Source: Advenella sp. FME57 (lineage in GTDB: Bacteria > Pseudomonadota > Gammaproteobacteria > Burkholderiales > Burkholderiaceae_B). From it: a stretch of DNA of 64,000 nt. Below the pieces are notes generated by a model. The model did not search any database and was not told the origin of the DNA. It saw only the letters and a program-made list of their open reading frames with translations. The stretch is taken from NCBI RefSeq assembly GCF_014897675.1, contig NZ_JABUXU010000005.1, positions 186,001 through 250,000 of the forward strand. Reading direction: 5' to 3'. Made by a program: the position numbers and the translations under genes. Of the stretch, positions 35,110 through 42,411 are shown piece after piece (position 1 is the first letter of the stretch; each line of letters starts with the position of its first letter).

Positions 35110-37872
35110 ATGCAAGCTCCGACGGCTCATTCTGCACAATCCGGGCATGATCAAATCGTCCGGTGGCGTCTCTTTTTCAATATAGGATTGCGGGTACTGG
35201 GTATTGGGCTGCTGGCCAGCGGCATTGTGACCTGGATCGCGGCAAACTGGGACGGCCTTGGCAAATTTGAGCGTATTGCGGGTGTCCAGCTGTTACTGGT
35301 TGCCGTTGTAGCCGTTGCCTTGGTGCAGGCCTGGCGGGGACAGCCCAGGTCCGGCCATACCCCAGGCGTTCCGGACCTGGCTCGCTCAGGCCGCCAGGGC
35401 GTACCGGTTTTTGCAGGCGCGTTGTTTCTCGCTTGTGTCGTTACCGGTGGCCTATTGGCGCTTCTGGGGCAAACCTATCAGACCGGCGCCGATCCCTGGA
35501 CGCTCTTTGGCTGGTGGGCTCTGCTGGCGATTCCCTGGCTGCTGGTCGCGCGCAGCTGGTTTGTCATCGTTCTGTGGCTGGTCGTGCTAAATACCGCCAT
35601 CATATTGCTGCTGGGTACGCAGGTGCTGATCAGCCCGCAGCGTTATACACCCATGGGCTATGCATGGGTGGTGGCCGCAATCAATGCCGGCCTGCTGGCG
35701 GGCGCCGAGCGTTTGCGCAGCCACTACAGCGATCCCTATCGGATGGTTCCCCGGCTGCTGGTGCTTATCATACTGATTGCCTTGTTTTGTACGCTGGCCG
35801 CGTCTGTGGAATCACTGTTTGATGATGGACCCAATCAGGCCATGCTGCTGCAGGCTGTGCTGGTTGGGGTGGTTGTCTCAGGCGGGTTCTATCTTTATCA
35901 CCGTGTCAGGCCCGATTTTTTCATTCTTTCGCAACTGGCCGTCTTTACGGTCCTGTATGCGGGTACCTACGTGCTCATCGCAAGCTGGCTGTTCGCCGAG
36001 TCGATCGAGCTGAGCGTGGCGCTGGCCTTTGTGGTGGCACTTGGGGGGATGCTCGGTTGCGTGTCCTGGCTCAGGAAAGTGTATCAATCGCAGGCTGACG
36101 CGCCCGGCCAGCCAGCCCCTTCGGATAGTTCGGCAGCCTTACCTGCTGCGGTCACAGATACAGCCACAAACACAGCAAAGGCTGAATCTGCAGTCACCCC
36201 GGCGCAAAGTTCGCCGTTGTTGTTCCTTTTTTCATTCGGTTTTATATTTTTGCTGGGCCTGGCCCTTATTGTGGTCCTGGAGATACCGCTGGCAGGGGCT
36301 GCAGGTGCGGCGCTGGTCGCCGGGCTGTTGGCATACTTCGCCGCGGGCGGAAAAGGGCGTGTCAGCGGTGTAACGCTGATGCTGGTCGGTTTGCTGTTGC
36401 TGGCATTCGAGGTTTTCAACGGAACCTATATAGACTACGCGGACCGCGCTTTGCCGGTATTGGGTCTGATTGCCGGCCTGCTGCTTCTGTACCATATGCA
36501 TCAAATACCGTGGTTTCAGTTCCTGTGCGCAGTCGCAGCGCTGGTGCTCTTTGCCATTCTTTGGCCGCAGTACAGTCCTGGTCTGGCATTCGATCATGCA
36601 GATACCGGCCTATCGGGCTATCGTCATGACGCAGACTGGCAGTCGTTTGTGAGCGAACTGGCGCCTGTTTATATTGTGCTGGCCACCGTGATTCTGATAG
36701 GGTTGCCACAGGCCTGGCTGCGTCGCTACAAAATGCTTGCTTGGGCGCTGCTGTGCGTCCCGCTTGGCGCTTATGTTATTGATATGTCGGGGTTGCCCTA
36801 CAGCGGCAATCACAGTGCGCACGATGGGCAGAACATGCTGGCCATGGTGCTGAGTAAATGGCGTCTGCCCACACGGTTCCCGATGGTTTATCTGTGTAAT
36901 TTGGTGTTTGCCCTGCTGCCTGTGGGGGTCGCGTGGCTGTCTGCCAGGCGGTCACGCGTTTGCGCGGTGGATCAGGCCGTTGTGCTGCTGGTCCTGTTGG
37001 CACTGGGCGTACTGTGGGGCGACCTGCCCGGTGTGCAGTTGGGGCTGTTGTTGTGCCTGCTGGGCTACGAGCTGCGTTACCGCAGCATGCTGGTTGTCGG
37101 CGTGGTCAGTATCATCGCCTTTCTGGCTCGGTTTTATTTTCAATTGCATTTTCTTCTGCTCGATAAAGCATACTTTCTGATCGCTCAGGGCGCCGTTCTG
37201 CTGGTGCTTGCACTGCTGTGGTACCGGCTGCGTCCTGTTGCGGTCATTGGCGGGCGACCCGCCGATCATCATGGCGCATCGGATCCGATCTCCGATACGC
37301 CCGCCGGGCGCGACGGGTCGCGCTTGCCCACGCATGACACCCTGTCTGCTCCTGAGACCAGATCGGGCCGCGGGTGGCCAAGGGTGCCGGTGCTTGTGAG
37401 TATCGTGGCCGGGCTGGTTGCCGTGCTGGCAGTGGCCAATGTGGACATCCTGCAAAAAGAGGCCATCATTCGCGACGGGACGCGTTTTGTTGTTGCATTG
37501 CGGCCGGTGGATCCGCGCTCTTTGATGCAGGGCGACTATATGACGTTAAATTTTGCGTCACAGCGGGGCGACGATGGGAATCTGTTTTCCGACTATTCAC
37601 ACCGATATGTCGAACTGAAACCCGATGCGCAGGGTGTCTACCACTTTACGCGAACGCTACCTCAAATGGCACCGCCTGCGCAGCCCGGTAATGTGGTGGT
37701 GCGTTATCGCCGGCAGCTGGATGAGCGGGTGCTGTTTGTGACCGATGCCTATTTTTTCCCGGAAGGGCAGGGCGAACACTATGCGCGTGCCCGCTATGGG
37801 GAGTTTCGTGTCAATCAGGACGGCGTGGCATTGTTAACCGGGTTGCTGGATGAAAAGCAGAATCGGCTTTAG
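35110..37872 (+). CDS. Large membrane protein: DUF2157 plus GDYXXLXY domain
   Basis: A 920-residue polytopic membrane protein. The N-terminal part (about 20-120, IVRWRLFFNIGLRVLGIGLLASGIV) matches DUF2157. A middle block of about 15 more hydrophobic helices, broken by an Ala/Ser/Gln/Pro-rich linker (about 330-370), resembles DUF4401. The C-terminal soluble part (about 780-920) has RSLMQGDYMTLNFA, the GDYXXLXY-type motif, in a periplasmic beta domain. These pieces are encoded by separate genes in some bacteria; here they are one chain. Function unknown. The ATG at 35110 follows GAGAGG; a GTG at 35041 is open but adds no conserved sequence. Divergent from topB. Confidence 0.85.
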   Translation: MQAPTAHSAQSGHDQIVRWRLFFNIGLRVLGIGLLASGIVTWIAANWDGLGKFERIAGVQLLLVAVVAVALVQAWRGQPRSGHTPGVPDLARSGRQGVPVFAGALFLACVVTGGLLALLGQTYQTGADPWTLFGWWALLAIPWLLVARSWFVIVLWLVVLNTAIILLLGTQVLISPQRYTPMGYAWVVAAINAGLLAGAERLRSHYSDPYRMVPRLLVLIILIALFCTLAASVESLFDDGPNQAMLLQAVLVGVVVSGGFYLYHRVRPDFFILSQLAVFTVLYAGTYVLIASWLFAESIELSVALAFVVALGGMLGCVSWLRKVYQSQADAPGQPAPSDSSAALPAAVTDTATNTAKAESAVTPAQSSPLLFLFSFGFIFLLGLALIVVLEIPLAGAAGAALVAGLLAYFAAGGKGRVSGVTLMLVGLLLLAFEVFNGTYIDYADRALPVLGLIAGLLLLYHMHQIPWFQFLCAVAALVLFAILWPQYSPGLAFDHADTGLSGYRHDADWQSFVSELAPVYIVLATVILIGLPQAWLRRYKMLAWALLCVPLGAYVIDMSGLPYSGNHSAHDGQNMLAMVLSKWRLPTRFPMVYLCNLVFALLPVGVAWLSARRSRVCAVDQAVVLLVLLALGVLWGDLPGVQLGLLLCLLGYELRYRSMLVVGVVSIIAFLARFYFQLHFLLLDKAYFLIAQGAVLLVLALLWYRLRPVAVIGGRPADHHGASDPISDTPAGRDGSRLPTHDTLSAPETRSGRGWPRVPVLVSIVAGLVAVLAVANVDILQKEAIIRDGTRFVVALRPVDPRSLMQGDYMTLNFASQRGDDGNLFSDYSHRYVELKPDAQGVYHFTRTLPQMAPPAQPGNVVVRYRRQLDERVLFVTDAYFFPEGQGEHYARARYGEFRVNQDGVALLTGLLDEKQNRL

Positions 37873-38020
37873 GGCTTGAGCATCACTCGATAAGCACTTG
37901 AGACCGGCACGGCGGGGCTCGGTGGCCGTTATGCAGGGGCTCACTTGCGGGGGCGTGCGTTGTGCCGCACATTTTGCAGTGTGCGTTCGGGCGTTGGCGG
38001 TCACTGTATAAAGGCCAAAA

Positions 38021-38112
38021 AAATAACGACTAAAAATCATAACCGCCCAAAACAGCGGTCACAAATAACGGTCAAAATAACGGCCAAAATAGCGGCGGGA
38101 AATAACGGTTAA
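38021..38112. repeat. Tandem 12-13-base repeats (AAATAACGG units)
   Basis: Nonamers AAATAACGG or one-mismatch versions start at 38021 (AAATAACGA), 38050 (AAACAGCGG), 38063, 38075, 38087 (AAATAGCGG) and 38100. The last four are spaced 12, 12 and 13 bases apart, close to one helical turn each. The block fills the space between the GDYXXLXY gene and the end of gluQ, two convergent genes. Iteron-like appearance, but no replication gene is nearby. Role unknown. Confidence 0.7.
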
Positions 38113-38120
38113 AACGGGCG

Positions 38121-39083
38121 TCAGCGTATGGTAAAACGTTGGCGCCATGCCGCCACTGCTGCGTCCCAGAAGTCGTTCACCGTGTTTACGGGCAGCACAT
38201 CAAACCCCAGCGCTGCCCAGGCCCGCTGCAGGCTTTTAATCGGGTTGTGTACATCAATGGCCTGTGCGTGATTCTGTTTCGAGAGCTTTCTGCCATCTGC
38301 GTCCAGCACCAGAGGAACATGCATCATCCGCGGTGGCATAAAACCCAGCATGCGAGCCAGTTGATGCTGCCTGGCTGTAGAAGAAAGTAGGTCCTGGCCT
38401 CGCACAATGTCCGTCACCTGCTGATCGTAATCGTCCACAACCACAACGAGCTGATAGGCGAACAGGCCATCGGCGCGTTTGACGATCATATCGCCGACGG
38501 CCTGGGCAACGTTTTGGGTTCGTGCGCCCACCCATCGATCGGTAAAGGCGTATGCTTCATCGGGCATTCTCACGCGCCATGCACGGGGTGAGCGGCCAGC
38601 AGCAATACCGGCCCGACAGGTGCCGGCGTAGGGGCGCTCACCGTCCTCTCCCAACAGCCCTGCCCGCAGGGCGTTGCTGGCGATTTCCTGGCGTGTACAG
38701 GCGCATCCGTAAATCAGGCCTTGTCTGCCAAGTTGCTCGTATATGTCAGCATATCGTGACAGCCGCTGCGACTGCCAGATAATGTCGCCGTCCCAGCGCA
38801 TGCCCAGTTGTTGCAATTGCGACAGGATAATTTGGTCGGCACCCGGCGCCACGCGCGGCGTGTCGATGTCCTCGATGCGTAACAGCCAGCGGCCGTGATG
38901 GGCGCGAGCGTCCAGAAAGCTGGCCATGGCCGCGACAAGCGACCCGTCGTGAAGGGGACCGCTGGGGCTGGGCGCAAAACGCCCCGTATAGGGGGCGCAG
39001 GTGGTGTAAGACGAGTTGGACAAAATCAGCGGGGGCAAGTAGATAGAGTAGACACGAGCAGCCACTGGCCTGGCTGCAAACAT
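38121..39083 (-). CDS. gluQ: Glutamyl-Q tRNA(Asp) synthetase
   Basis: A 320-residue class I synthetase fragment that attaches glutamate to queuosine at position 34 of tRNA(Asp). It resembles the catalytic core of GluRS without the anticodon-binding domain. The HIGH region is [16 protein letters not shown] (about 34-49), [11 protein letters not shown] binds substrate, a Cys pair in YGCACTRQE binds zinc, and the KMSKS equivalent is RKLSKQN. The ATG at 39083 gives about 25 residues before the conserved core; other starts are not ATG. It lies 88 bases downstream of smg on the same strand. Confidence 0.95.
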   Translation of the reverse strand: MFAARPVAARVYSIYLPPLILSNSSYTTCAPYTGRFAPSPSGPLHDGSLVAAMASFLDARAHHGRWLLRIEDIDTPRVAPGADQIILSQLQQLGMRWDGDIIWQSQRLSRYADIYEQLGRQGLIYGCACTRQEIASNALRAGLLGEDGERPYAGTCRAGIAAGRSPRAWRVRMPDEAYAFTDRWVGARTQNVAQAVGDMIVKRADGLFAYQLVVVVDDYDQQVTDIVRGQDLLSSTARQHQLARMLGFMPPRMMHVPLVLDADGRKLSKQNHAQAIDVHNPIKSLQRAWAALGFDVLPVNTVNDFWDAAVAAWRQRFTIR

Positions 39084-39171
39084 GCTTATGTTCGCATAGG
39101 TTATGGCGGCGTGCTTGCCTCATGGTCGCTTCATGCGACACATGGCGCAACCACGCCGCCGAACCTTCGGA

Positions 39172-39630
39172 TCAGTGAAACAGTTTTTCTTCGTCGTCGG
39201 TAACCAGTTCTTCCAGGATCAGATGATCAATTTCCGCTTCCTGGCTCCACAACACCATCAGCGTGATGATTTTGATGTGCTGCAAGGACAGGGGAGCCTC
39301 CGGCGCTGCCATGGCCCGATCAATGATGATTTCACGCAGTGGTGGTGCCACTGCCCCGCTATACTCCAGAAAACTCAGGAACCCGAGGGCCGCAACGCCC
39401 AGGTGTTGTTGTTCGCCTGGTGTATAAAAACGTGTGCTGGAGTCTGACATGCTGGTCAGTTCCACGCATTTTTCTGTGGATTCGGCCAGACCGAAAAGCC
39501 AGCCGATCGCATCGTCAATGTCATCGTGCTCAAAGCCTGCAGCCATGAGCCTTTTGGTCAGGACGTCTGCGGAAGGGCAGGATTCTGGAGTGTAATAGTT
39601 CTCGAAGAGATAAACCAGGACATCATACAT
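39172..39630 (-). CDS. smg: Smg family protein (DUF494)
   Basis: A 152-residue protein. MYDVLVYLFENYY at the N-terminus, AGFEHDDIDDAIGWLFGL (about 31-48) and a C-terminal LQHIKIITLMVLWSQEAEIDHLILEEL are typical of DUF494. The family is often found next to dprA and topB and its molecular role is not established. In this window dprA is not next to it, and topB is separated from it by gluQ and the GDYXXLXY gene. Start is the first Met, matching family length. Confidence 0.95.
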   Translation of the reverse strand: MYDVLVYLFENYYTPESCPSADVLTKRLMAAGFEHDDIDDAIGWLFGLAESTEKCVELTSMSDSSTRFYTPGEQQHLGVAALGFLSFLEYSGAVAPPLREIIIDRAMAAPEAPLSLQHIKIITLMVLWSQEAEIDHLILEELVTDDEEKLFH

Positions 39631-40406
39631 AATGCGTTTTCCCCAAAAGGTTTATTCAATGATAGCCCTTCAGTCAAATGACACCATCCTGCCTTCAAAA
39701 TTCTTTAATTAAGCTGAAAGCGTATATAAATGGTGCTATATGACAGGCTACACCCGTCAGCCGTTACGCAGGCTTAATGATTATACTGTACGGGTTTTTG
39801 CGTGGGCAGGCAACGGTTTATTGGATCTCGTCATAAAAAAACATCACAGTGGCTTCCAGGCTCATGATTCCAAAAGACTTTCCGATGACAGAACCGTTGT
39901 CTGGCCGCCGCGCCTTCTGTTTCAGTCGATTGCACTGTACATAGCTGGCCGGCCCAGTAGCGCAAAAAATGAGCAAAAAAAAAGCGCAGATGACGCCGTT
40001 GATTTGACCATGCTGGCGCGACAGGTTAGCGCAGGAAAACAAGCTAAGCTGAGGAGGCGGCAAATGGCGCTGCGCAAAGAACACCCAAGCGCCAGGCCAG
40101 GTGCGCGAACAGGGAGTGAGCGGCGCGAGTTAAATCCGGGCGTCAGAGCAAAGAACCGGGAGTCAGAGCAAAGCGTTAAAGTGTAAAGCGACGTGTGCAA
40201 CTGGGAGTTAAATCCGGGATAAAAATCGAGCGTTAAAGCTTGGTGCGTGAAAGCGGTAGGTGCAAAGATTGCCTTTTGGCAGATCGATGGGTCGCGGCAA
40301 CCGGCCTGCGTAAGCGTGTATTTTTCATGCAGACCGGACAGCCGGGGGGAATTTGAATACAATGAAAACTTACTTCGTCCCCCATTTGCATTTATAAGGA
40401 AATGCC
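39631..40406. other. Long intergenic region upstream of the argD-like gene
   Basis: This 776-base stretch between smg and the aminotransferase shows no gene I can support. Open frames on either strand (39740-40186 plus, 39922-40413 minus) have low-complexity or repeat-derived translations and no recognisable domain. The 40127-40238 part carries short direct repeats, described separately. A Shine-Dalgarno AAGGAAA at about 40396-40402 serves the downstream gene. Confidence 0.5.
40127..40238. repeat. Interspersed short direct repeats
   Basis: Exact repeats: GAGTTAAATCCGGG at 40127-40140 and 40205-40218, GTCAGAGCAAAG at 40142-40153 and 40162-40173, and GCGTTAAAG at 40173-40181 and 40230-40238. 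The mosaic order suggests partial duplication of a roughly 60-80-base unit. It lies in noncoding DNA 170-280 bases before the aminotransferase start. Confidence 0.65.
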
Positions 40407-41597
40407 ATGTCATTCAGTTCTGCCGATGCTCAGTCGCTAATGGAGATTACCGCCCGTCCACCTTTGTATTTCGTCAGTGGCGAGGGTTCCTGGTTGACGG
40501 ACGACACAGGCAAGCGATATCTGGATTGCATTCAGGGCTGGGCGGTAAATTGCCTGGGGCATTGTCCGCCGCAATTGGTCAAGGCGCTTGCCGACCAGGC
40601 CGGAAAACTGATCAACCCATCTCCTGCGTTTTTCAATGAGCCGTCCGTGGCGCTGGCCAAGCGGCTGATTGATGCGTCGTGCTTCGATCGGGTGTTTTTC
40701 ACCAACAGTGGCGCCGAGGCCAACGAGGGCGTGATCAAGCTGGCGCGCAAATGGGGCCAGAAAAACAAGAAGGGCGCCTACAAGATTATCACTTTCGACC
40801 ATAGTTTTCACGGCCGCACATTGGCTACCATGTCCGCCTCGGGCAAGGCTGGGTGGGACACGAAATTTGCGCCCCAGGTCGATGGCTTTCCCAAGGCTGA
40901 ACTCAATAACCTGGAGTCGGTCAAGGCGCTGATTGACGACGATACCGTTGCTATCATGCTGGAACCGGTGCAGGGCGAAGGCGGCGTTATTCCTGCAGAG
41001 ATGGCGTTCATGAAAGCGCTGCGCGAACTGACCCGCGAGAACAATATGCTGCTGATCGTGGACGAAGTGCAGACAGGCATGGGCCGCTGCGGCGAACTGT
41101 TTGCCTATCAGGCTTATGGCATTGAGCCCGACATCATGTCGCTGGGCAAAGGGATCGGCGGCGGCATTCCCCTGGCCGCCATGCTGGCCCGCGAAGAAGT
41201 GTCGTGCTTTGAGCATGGCGATCAGGGTGGAACCTACAATGGCAACCCATTGATCACCGCCGGTGGTATTGCTGTTTTCGATACCTTGGCTGCCCCCGGT
41301 TTTATGCAAAGTGTTCAGGCCCGTTCCGAACAGTTGTCGCAAGGACTGCTGGCGCTGTCGGAAAAATGGGGCATGAAAGGCGAGCGTGGCATGGGCATGT
41401 TGCGTGCGTTGATCCTGGACAAGGACGACGGACCGGCGATTGTGGACGCAGCGCGTGAGCGCGGTCCGGAAGGCATGCTGCTGAACGCGCCGCGGCCGAA
41501 TCTGCTGCGCTTCATGACCGCATTGAATATGACTGAAGATGAACTCAAGTTGATGCTGGCATGGCTGGACGAAGCGATTGCCCAGGTCAGAACTTGA
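40407..41597 (+). CDS. argD: Class III aminotransferase, acetylornithine aminotransferase-like
   Basis: A 396-residue PLP enzyme. FTNSGAEANEGVIKLAR binds PLP phosphate, FHGRTLATMSASG follows, EPVQGEGGVIPA and LIVDEVQTGMGRCG hold the PLP-ring Asp and Gln, and the Schiff-base lysine is in MSLGKGIGGGIPLAAM. The family transfers the amino group of N-acetylornithine (or succinyl-diaminopimelate, or 4-aminobutyrate) to 2-oxoglutarate. Length and the GQGxT-like DQGGTYNGNPL segment fit ArgD best; other omega-aminotransferase activities cannot be excluded. It is followed after 85 bases by a small acidic protein on the same strand. Confidence 0.9.
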   Translation: MSFSSADAQSLMEITARPPLYFVSGEGSWLTDDTGKRYLDCIQGWAVNCLGHCPPQLVKALADQAGKLINPSPAFFNEPSVALAKRLIDASCFDRVFFTNSGAEANEGVIKLARKWGQKNKKGAYKIITFDHSFHGRTLATMSASGKAGWDTKFAPQVDGFPKAELNNLESVKALIDDDTVAIMLEPVQGEGGVIPAEMAFMKALRELTRENNMLLIVDEVQTGMGRCGELFAYQAYGIEPDIMSLGKGIGGGIPLAAMLAREEVSCFEHGDQGGTYNGNPLITAGGIAVFDTLAAPGFMQSVQARSEQLSQGLLALSEKWGMKGERGMGMLRALILDKDDGPAIVDAARERGPEGMLLNAPRPNLLRFMTALNMTEDELKLMLAWLDEAIAQVRT

Positions 41598-41602
41598 TCG
41601 AT

Positions 41603-41655
41603 CCCTGTCTGCCGACAGGGCAATGAGGTAACCGGATGGTCGAATCCGTCCGGTT
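41603..41655 (+). terminator. Two hairpins after the argD-like gene (weak terminator or attenuator)
   Basis: Hairpin 1 is CCCTGTC (41603-41609) with GACAGGG (41614-41620), loop TGCC. Hairpin 2 is AACCGGA (41630-41636) with TCCGGTT (41649-41655), followed by only a short TTCTCC tract. They sit between two same-strand genes and may reduce readthrough. Confidence 0.4.
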
Positions 41656-41682
41656 TCTCCCAACGGATGACAAGGAGCAGAC

Positions 41683-42015
41683 ATGCAGAACGAGATGGAA
41701 CTCAAAGAGCTGGTAATCGAGCTATCGGATAATCTGAATCAATGCATGGCGCAGCAGGCGGCCCTGCAGCATGCGGTGTATGCATTGCTGGCCAATGTGA
41801 GCGACAAAAAGGCCGTGCGCAATTCGCTCAATATCTGCGCCGAAAGTTTTCTGGAAGCCCAGGAGTCTTTGGGTTTGCCGGATGATATGATTGAAACTTA
41901 TCAGGACGAGATCGCTGAATTGCTCGATACGCTGTCAGACGATATCGAACAGCAGCGTGATGCTGAGTGGGCCAACGAAGGTGGCAATATACATCTGGAC
42001 GAAGGCAAGCAGTAA
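41683..42015 (+). CDS. Small acidic hypothetical protein
   Basis: A 110-residue, mostly helical acidic protein (MELKELVIELSDNLNQCMAQQAALQHAVYALLANVSD, then LPDDMIETYQDEIAELLDTLSDDIEQQ). It has heptad-like Leu/Ile spacing consistent with a coiled coil or helical bundle, no signal peptide and no membrane segment. I do not recognise a family. AAGGAG lies ten bases upstream of ATG 41683, the codon use matches the neighbours, and the antisense frames are poor, so I regard it as real. Confidence 0.75.
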   Translation: MQNEMELKELVIELSDNLNQCMAQQAALQHAVYALLANVSDKKAVRNSLNICAESFLEAQESLGLPDDMIETYQDEIAELLDTLSDDIEQQRDAEWANEGGNIHLDEGKQ

Positions 42016-42411
42016 GACCACGCTTTTGAACAATGGAAAATACGGGCAGCGGCTGGCGCTTCACGTGCCAGTCTCATGCGCCGGGCAAGTGACGGCAAAC
42101 GGTTGCTCGCAACGTTCTTTTGATTTGACGGCCTGATTTGGCCGCGCATTCAGCGTAGGCAATCTGGAACGGCATGTAAATAGCGTGGACCAATCTGGAA
42201 AATAGGCGGAAATTTCTTCTCGCATACCGCCTTTCTGTTATTTCTAAAGCGCAGTCCGGGACATGGTGGGATGTGTATTTGCAGAGAATTCCGAGACAGT
42301 GTCTCGGAATTTTGATTTCTTCAAATTAGCTCAGATCGTCATCTTGCCCGGGTTCTTATCCGGGGCCGTTTACGTTCGACTTCTTTTTTTTGTGAAAGAG
42401 AATGCGAAAGG
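42016..42411. other. Intergenic region between convergent genes
   Basis: No coding sequence is supported in these 396 bases. A short frame from 42263 has an implausible translation. The main feature is the strong hairpin at 42287-42311, listed separately. Confidence 0.5.
42287..42311 (+). terminator. Strong inverted repeat, likely transcription terminator
   Basis: AATTCCGAGACA (42287-42298) and TGTCTCGGAATT (42300-42311) are perfect 12-base arms around one base. As RNA the stem would be 10 pairs with a 5-base loop, followed by TTGATTTCTTC on the plus strand. It lies between the convergent small acidic protein gene and liuD. The near-perfect symmetry also allows a protein-binding site. Confidence 0.6.

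Noticed and set aside
38021-38112. Possible plasmid-type iterons or a CRISPR remnant
   Set aside because: Units are too short for CRISPR and there is no initiator gene or cas gene in the window; kept only as an unexplained repeat.
39740-40413. Two overlapping frames in the 776-base gap (148 and 163 codons on opposite strands)
   Set aside because: The translations are basic or Ser/Leu-rich, partly made of the local direct repeats, and match no family I know; no good ribosome site.
40437-41705. Minus-strand open frame of 422 codons opposite the argD-like gene
   Set aside because: Antisense to a full-length, motif-complete aminotransferase; its translation has no recognisable features.
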